Positions 13,621 through 16,908 of a DNA stretch of 16,908 nucleotides are shown in pieces. The stretch spans positions 1-16,908 of the forward strand of contig CABSKV010000026.1 of NCBI GenBank assembly GCA_902478425.1. Reading direction: 5' to 3'. Position 1 is the first letter of the stretch. Every line of letters starts with the position of its first letter. The DNA comes from an uncultured Coriobacteriia bacterium (lineage in GTDB: Bacteria > Actinomycetota > Coriobacteriia > Coriobacteriales > QAMH01). The position numbers and the translations under genes are program-made. The notes beneath the pieces were generated by a model. That model was not told where the DNA came from. It worked only from the letters and a program-made list of their open reading frames with translations, and ran no database searches.

Positions 13621-15189
13621 ATGGCGGAAATCACCGCGAGCGACATCGATCAGATTCTGCGTGAGAAGCTTGCTTCCCTGCAGACCAACGTCGAGACTCG
13701 TGAGTTTGGTCATGTCATCCAGATCGGCGACGGTATTGCACGCGTCGACGGTCTGAAGAGTGCCATGGCTGGCGAGCTCCTCGAGTTCGTCGCCCATGAC
13801 GGCACGACTGTCTATGGTCTCGCCCAAAACCTTGAAGAAGACGAAGTGGGCGCCGTCCTTTTGGGCGACTACACCCTTATCAAGGAGAACGACGAGGTTC
13901 ACACCACGGGCCGCGTCGTCGAAGTTCCCTGCGGCAAGGCCCTGCTCGGCCGCGTCGTGAACCCGCTCGGCATTCCGCTGGACGGCAAGGGCCCCATCGA
14001 GGCCGAGGGCTATCGCCCCGTCGAGTTCCGTGCTCCCGGCGTTATCGAGCGCCAGCCTGTTCACGAGCCCGTTCAGACGGGCCTCATCGCCATCGACGCG
14101 ATGATCCCCATCGGACGTGGCCAGCGTGAGTTGATCATTGGCGACCGCCAGACGGGTAAGACCGCCATCGGCATCGACACGATCATCAACCAAAAGGGCA
14201 AGGGCATGATCTGCATCTACGTCGCCATCGGCCAGAAGGCCTCCACGGTCGCCACCGTGGTCGAGGCCCTCGAGAGCCACGGCGCCATGGATTACACGAT
14301 CGTCGTGTCCGCACCCGCGTCCTCGTCCGCACCGCTGCAGTACATCGCCCCGATGGCTGGCTGCGCAATGGGCGAGTACTTCATCTACAACGGTGCCGAC
14401 GGTCAGCCGGCAAGCGTCACCAATCCCGGTGGCTCCGTCCTCTGCGTCTACGACGACCTCTCCAAGCAGGCCGTCGCCTACCGCCAGATGTCGCTGACGC
14501 TGCGTCGTCCGCCGGGACGCGAGGCCTATCCTGGTGACGTCTTCTACCTGCACTCCCGTCTGCTGGAGCGCGCCGTCAAGCTCAATGACAAGAACGGTGC
14601 CGGTTCGCTCACGGCCCTTCCCATCATCGAGACCCAGGGCGGTGACGTCTCGGCTTACATCCCGACCAACGTCATCTCCATTACCGACGGCCAGATCTTC
14701 CTGCAGTCCGACCTCTTCTTCCAGGGCCAGCGCCCGGCAGTCAACGTCGGTATCTCGGTTTCCCGAGTCGGTGGTTCCGCGCAGATCAAGGCCATGAAGC
14801 AGGTTGCCGGTACGCTTCGTCTCGACCTGGCCGCCTATCGCGAGCTGCAGGCGTTCTCGCAGTTCGGCAGCGACCTGGACAAGGCGACGCAGCAACAGCT
14901 CTCCCGCGGCGCTCGCATGACCGAGCTCCTCAAGCAGGGCCGTTTTGCCGCCATGGACGTCGAGGATCAGGTTGTCGCCATCTTTGCCGGCGACCAGGGC
15001 TTCCTCGATGGCATGCCCGTCTCCGACACGCTTCGCTTCCGCGATGATCTCGTGCAGTACATGCACACGGTTCGCAAGGACCTCAAGGAGAAGATCGCGA
15101 CCGAGAAGCAGCTGACCGATCAGATCAAAGAGGAGCTCCTGGAGGCCATCACGACCTTCAAGCAGAGCTTCATCATTGCGAAGAAATAG
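13621..15189 (+). CDS. atpA: ATP synthase F1 subunit alpha
   Basis: Alpha holds the non-catalytic nucleotide sites and alternates with beta in the F1 hexamer. The 522-residue protein shows the beta-barrel (about 25-95), Walker A GDRQTGKT (174-181), Walker B end VYDDLSK (276-282), LRRPPGREAYPGDVFYLHSRLLER (294-317) and the arginine finger R382 in SVSRVGG. Compared with E. coli alpha, the loop between GEYF and YDD is 22 rather than 10 residues, an insertion of about 12 (GQPASVTNPGGS, near 261-272). The ATG follows the atpH stop without a gap and has GGAGGTG at 13606-13612. The C-terminal helical domain is complete. Confidence 0.98.
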   Translation: MAEITASDIDQILREKLASLQTNVETREFGHVIQIGDGIARVDGLKSAMAGELLEFVAHDGTTVYGLAQNLEEDEVGAVLLGDYTLIKENDEVHTTGRVVEVPCGKALLGRVVNPLGIPLDGKGPIEAEGYRPVEFRAPGVIERQPVHEPVQTGLIAIDAMIPIGRGQRELIIGDRQTGKTAIGIDTIINQKGKGMICIYVAIGQKASTVATVVEALESHGAMDYTIVVSAPASSSAPLQYIAPMAGCAMGEYFIYNGADGQPASVTNPGGSVLCVYDDLSKQAVAYRQMSLTLRRPPGREAYPGDVFYLHSRLLERAVKLNDKNGAGSLTALPIIETQGGDVSAYIPTNVISITDGQIFLQSDLFFQGQRPAVNVGISVSRVGGSAQIKAMKQVAGTLRLDLAAYRELQAFSQFGSDLDKATQQQLSRGARMTELLKQGRFAAMDVEDQVVAIFAGDQGFLDGMPVSDTLRFRDDLVQYMHTVRKDLKEKIATEKQLTDQIKEELLEAITTFKQSFIIAKK

Positions 15190-15199
15190 AGGTTAGCGC

Positions 15200-16090
15200 A
15201 TGCCCAGTCAACGCGATATCAAGAGGCGGAAGCTCTCTGTCGAGAGCACTAAGCAGATCACGCGCACCATGGAAATGGTCGCCACTGCCAAGATCCGCCA
15301 TGCGACTGAGCGCATCGCCGCGGCAACTCCGTATTCCGAGGCTATGGTCAAGACCCTTTCGGCGGTGGCTGCCCACTCCATTGGCGTGGAGCATCCGCTG
15401 CTGGAGGAGCACGAGGATAAGAAGGCCGCAATTGCCATCGTCGTGGTATCCGACCGTGGCCTGGCCGGCGGTTTCAACAGCAACGTCTTTCGCATGGTCG
15501 ATAAGTACCGTGCCGAGAACAACGCTGCCGGAATCAAGACCAACGTCATCGTCTGCGGTAAGAAGGGCGCAAGCTACTTCCATTACCGCAGGCTCGAGCC
15601 GCTCATGGTCTTCCGTGACATGTCCGCCGACCCCACGATACAGGAGGCGCGCGAGATTTCCTCGTACGTGCGCAGCAGCTTCCTCGACAAGGCCGTTGAC
15701 GAGGTGAAGGTGTTCTACAACCACGCCCGCAACGCAGCCGATCAGGACCTGCGCGAAGAGGTTATCCTGCCCGTCCAGCCCGATGCGCTGAAGACGAAGG
15801 AAGACGAGGACGGCAATGCCACCCTCGCCGCAGGCACGAGCTTCGAGCCTTCGTCAGAAGAAGTTCTTGACCGCCTACTCCCGGCTTACGTCGAGACGGT
15901 GGTCTACCACGCGCTCATCGATTCAGCCGCTGCCGAGCAGGGCGCTCGCCGCAAGGCGATGAAGTCCGCGACCGACAACGCGACCGAGATGATCGAAACG
16001 CTGGATCGTTTGTACAACCGCGTACGCCAGGGCGCCATCACCACCGAGATCACCGAGATCGTCGGCGGTGCGGCCGCTTTGGAGGATTAA
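15200..16090 (+). CDS. atpG: ATP synthase F1 subunit gamma
   Basis: Gamma is the central rotating shaft. The N-terminal helix (RRKLSVESTKQITRTMEMVATAKI, 9-32) and the C-terminal helix (RRKAMKSATDNATEMIETLDRLYNRVRQGAITTEI, about 250-284) form the coiled coil inside F1; the Rossmann-like domain carries VVSDRGLAGGFNSNVF (82-97). The 296-residue length is a little above E. coli gamma (287). A charged, low-complexity stretch (about 196-215, DALKTKEDEDGNATLAAG) precedes SFEPSSEEVLDRLLPAYVE. The start ATG at 15200 lies 10 bases after the atpA stop, with GAGGTTAG as ribosome binding site. Confidence 0.96.
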   Translation: MPSQRDIKRRKLSVESTKQITRTMEMVATAKIRHATERIAAATPYSEAMVKTLSAVAAHSIGVEHPLLEEHEDKKAAIAIVVVSDRGLAGGFNSNVFRMVDKYRAENNAAGIKTNVIVCGKKGASYFHYRRLEPLMVFRDMSADPTIQEAREISSYVRSSFLDKAVDEVKVFYNHARNAADQDLREEVILPVQPDALKTKEDEDGNATLAAGTSFEPSSEEVLDRLLPAYVETVVYHALIDSAAAEQGARRKAMKSATDNATEMIETLDRLYNRVRQGAITTEITEIVGGAAALED

Positions 16091-16118
16091 GAATGACGAG
16101 TAAGATAAGGACACAACT

Positions 16119-16908
<790 letters not shown>

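Noticed and set aside
13594..15066. 490-codon minus-strand frame across atpA
   Set aside because: It mirrors the conserved alpha subunit and has repetitive Asp/Gly/Val-rich composition typical of an antisense shadow.

Overview
The window is a dense, G+C-rich stretch of bacterial core chromosome in which every confident gene lies on the + strand. Gene order, family-level sequence features and frequent GTG/TTG starts suggest a high-G+C Gram-positive, most likely an actinobacterium of the class Coriobacteriia (gut or oral anaerobes such as Collinsella, Olsenella or Eggerthella relatives). That placement is an inference from gene content, not a database result.

Region 1 (9-8326) is one tight housekeeping operon of nine genes with gaps of 23 bases or less and three 4-base stop/start overlaps: accC (fatty-acid synthesis), an Asp23/YqhY-family gene, nusB, xseB, dxs (isoprenoid precursors), tlyA (rRNA methylation), nadK (NADP synthesis), recN (double-strand break repair) and tsaC (tRNA t6A37 modification). 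The first eight follow the accBC-yqhY-nusB-xseB-dxs-yqxC-recN order known from Bacillus, but xseA, folD and ispA are missing from their usual slots. The 5' edge cuts off whatever precedes accC, presumably accB.

Region 2 (8327-8560) is the largest gap. It holds a 167-base imperfect inverted repeat that can fold into one long branched hairpin and whose left arm overlaps the tsaC stop codon. A separate 7-bp perfect dyad follows just upstream of rpiB. This is the least explained part of the window.

Region 3 (8561-10763) carries rpiB (pentose phosphate isomerase), glyA (serine hydroxymethyltransferase) and a dCMP deaminase gene (comEB-like). GlyA makes methylene-tetrahydrofolate and the deaminase makes dUMP, the two substrates of thymidylate synthase.

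Region 4 (10764-16908) is the F-type ATP synthase operon: a probable promoter region, a small AtpI-like membrane protein, then atpB, atpE, atpF, atpH, atpA, atpG and the 5' part of atpD, cut by the window edge; atpC would be expected beyond. The c subunit has a proton-type binding site. Points of interest are three successive stem-loops between atpB and atpE, a b subunit with a signal-peptide-like N-terminus, and a 12-residue insertion just ahead of the Walker B segment of the alpha subunit.

Regions 1 and 2-4 correspond to two neighbourhoods that are far apart in Bacillus subtilis (the yqh/yqi block and the ywlC-rpiB-glyA-upp-atp block), joined here at a recN/tsaC overlap. No tRNA, rRNA, CRISPR array, transposase or phage gene was seen. 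I found no obvious new defence or mobile system; the best candidates for something undescribed are the inverted-repeat element and the odd features of the ATP synthase operon.
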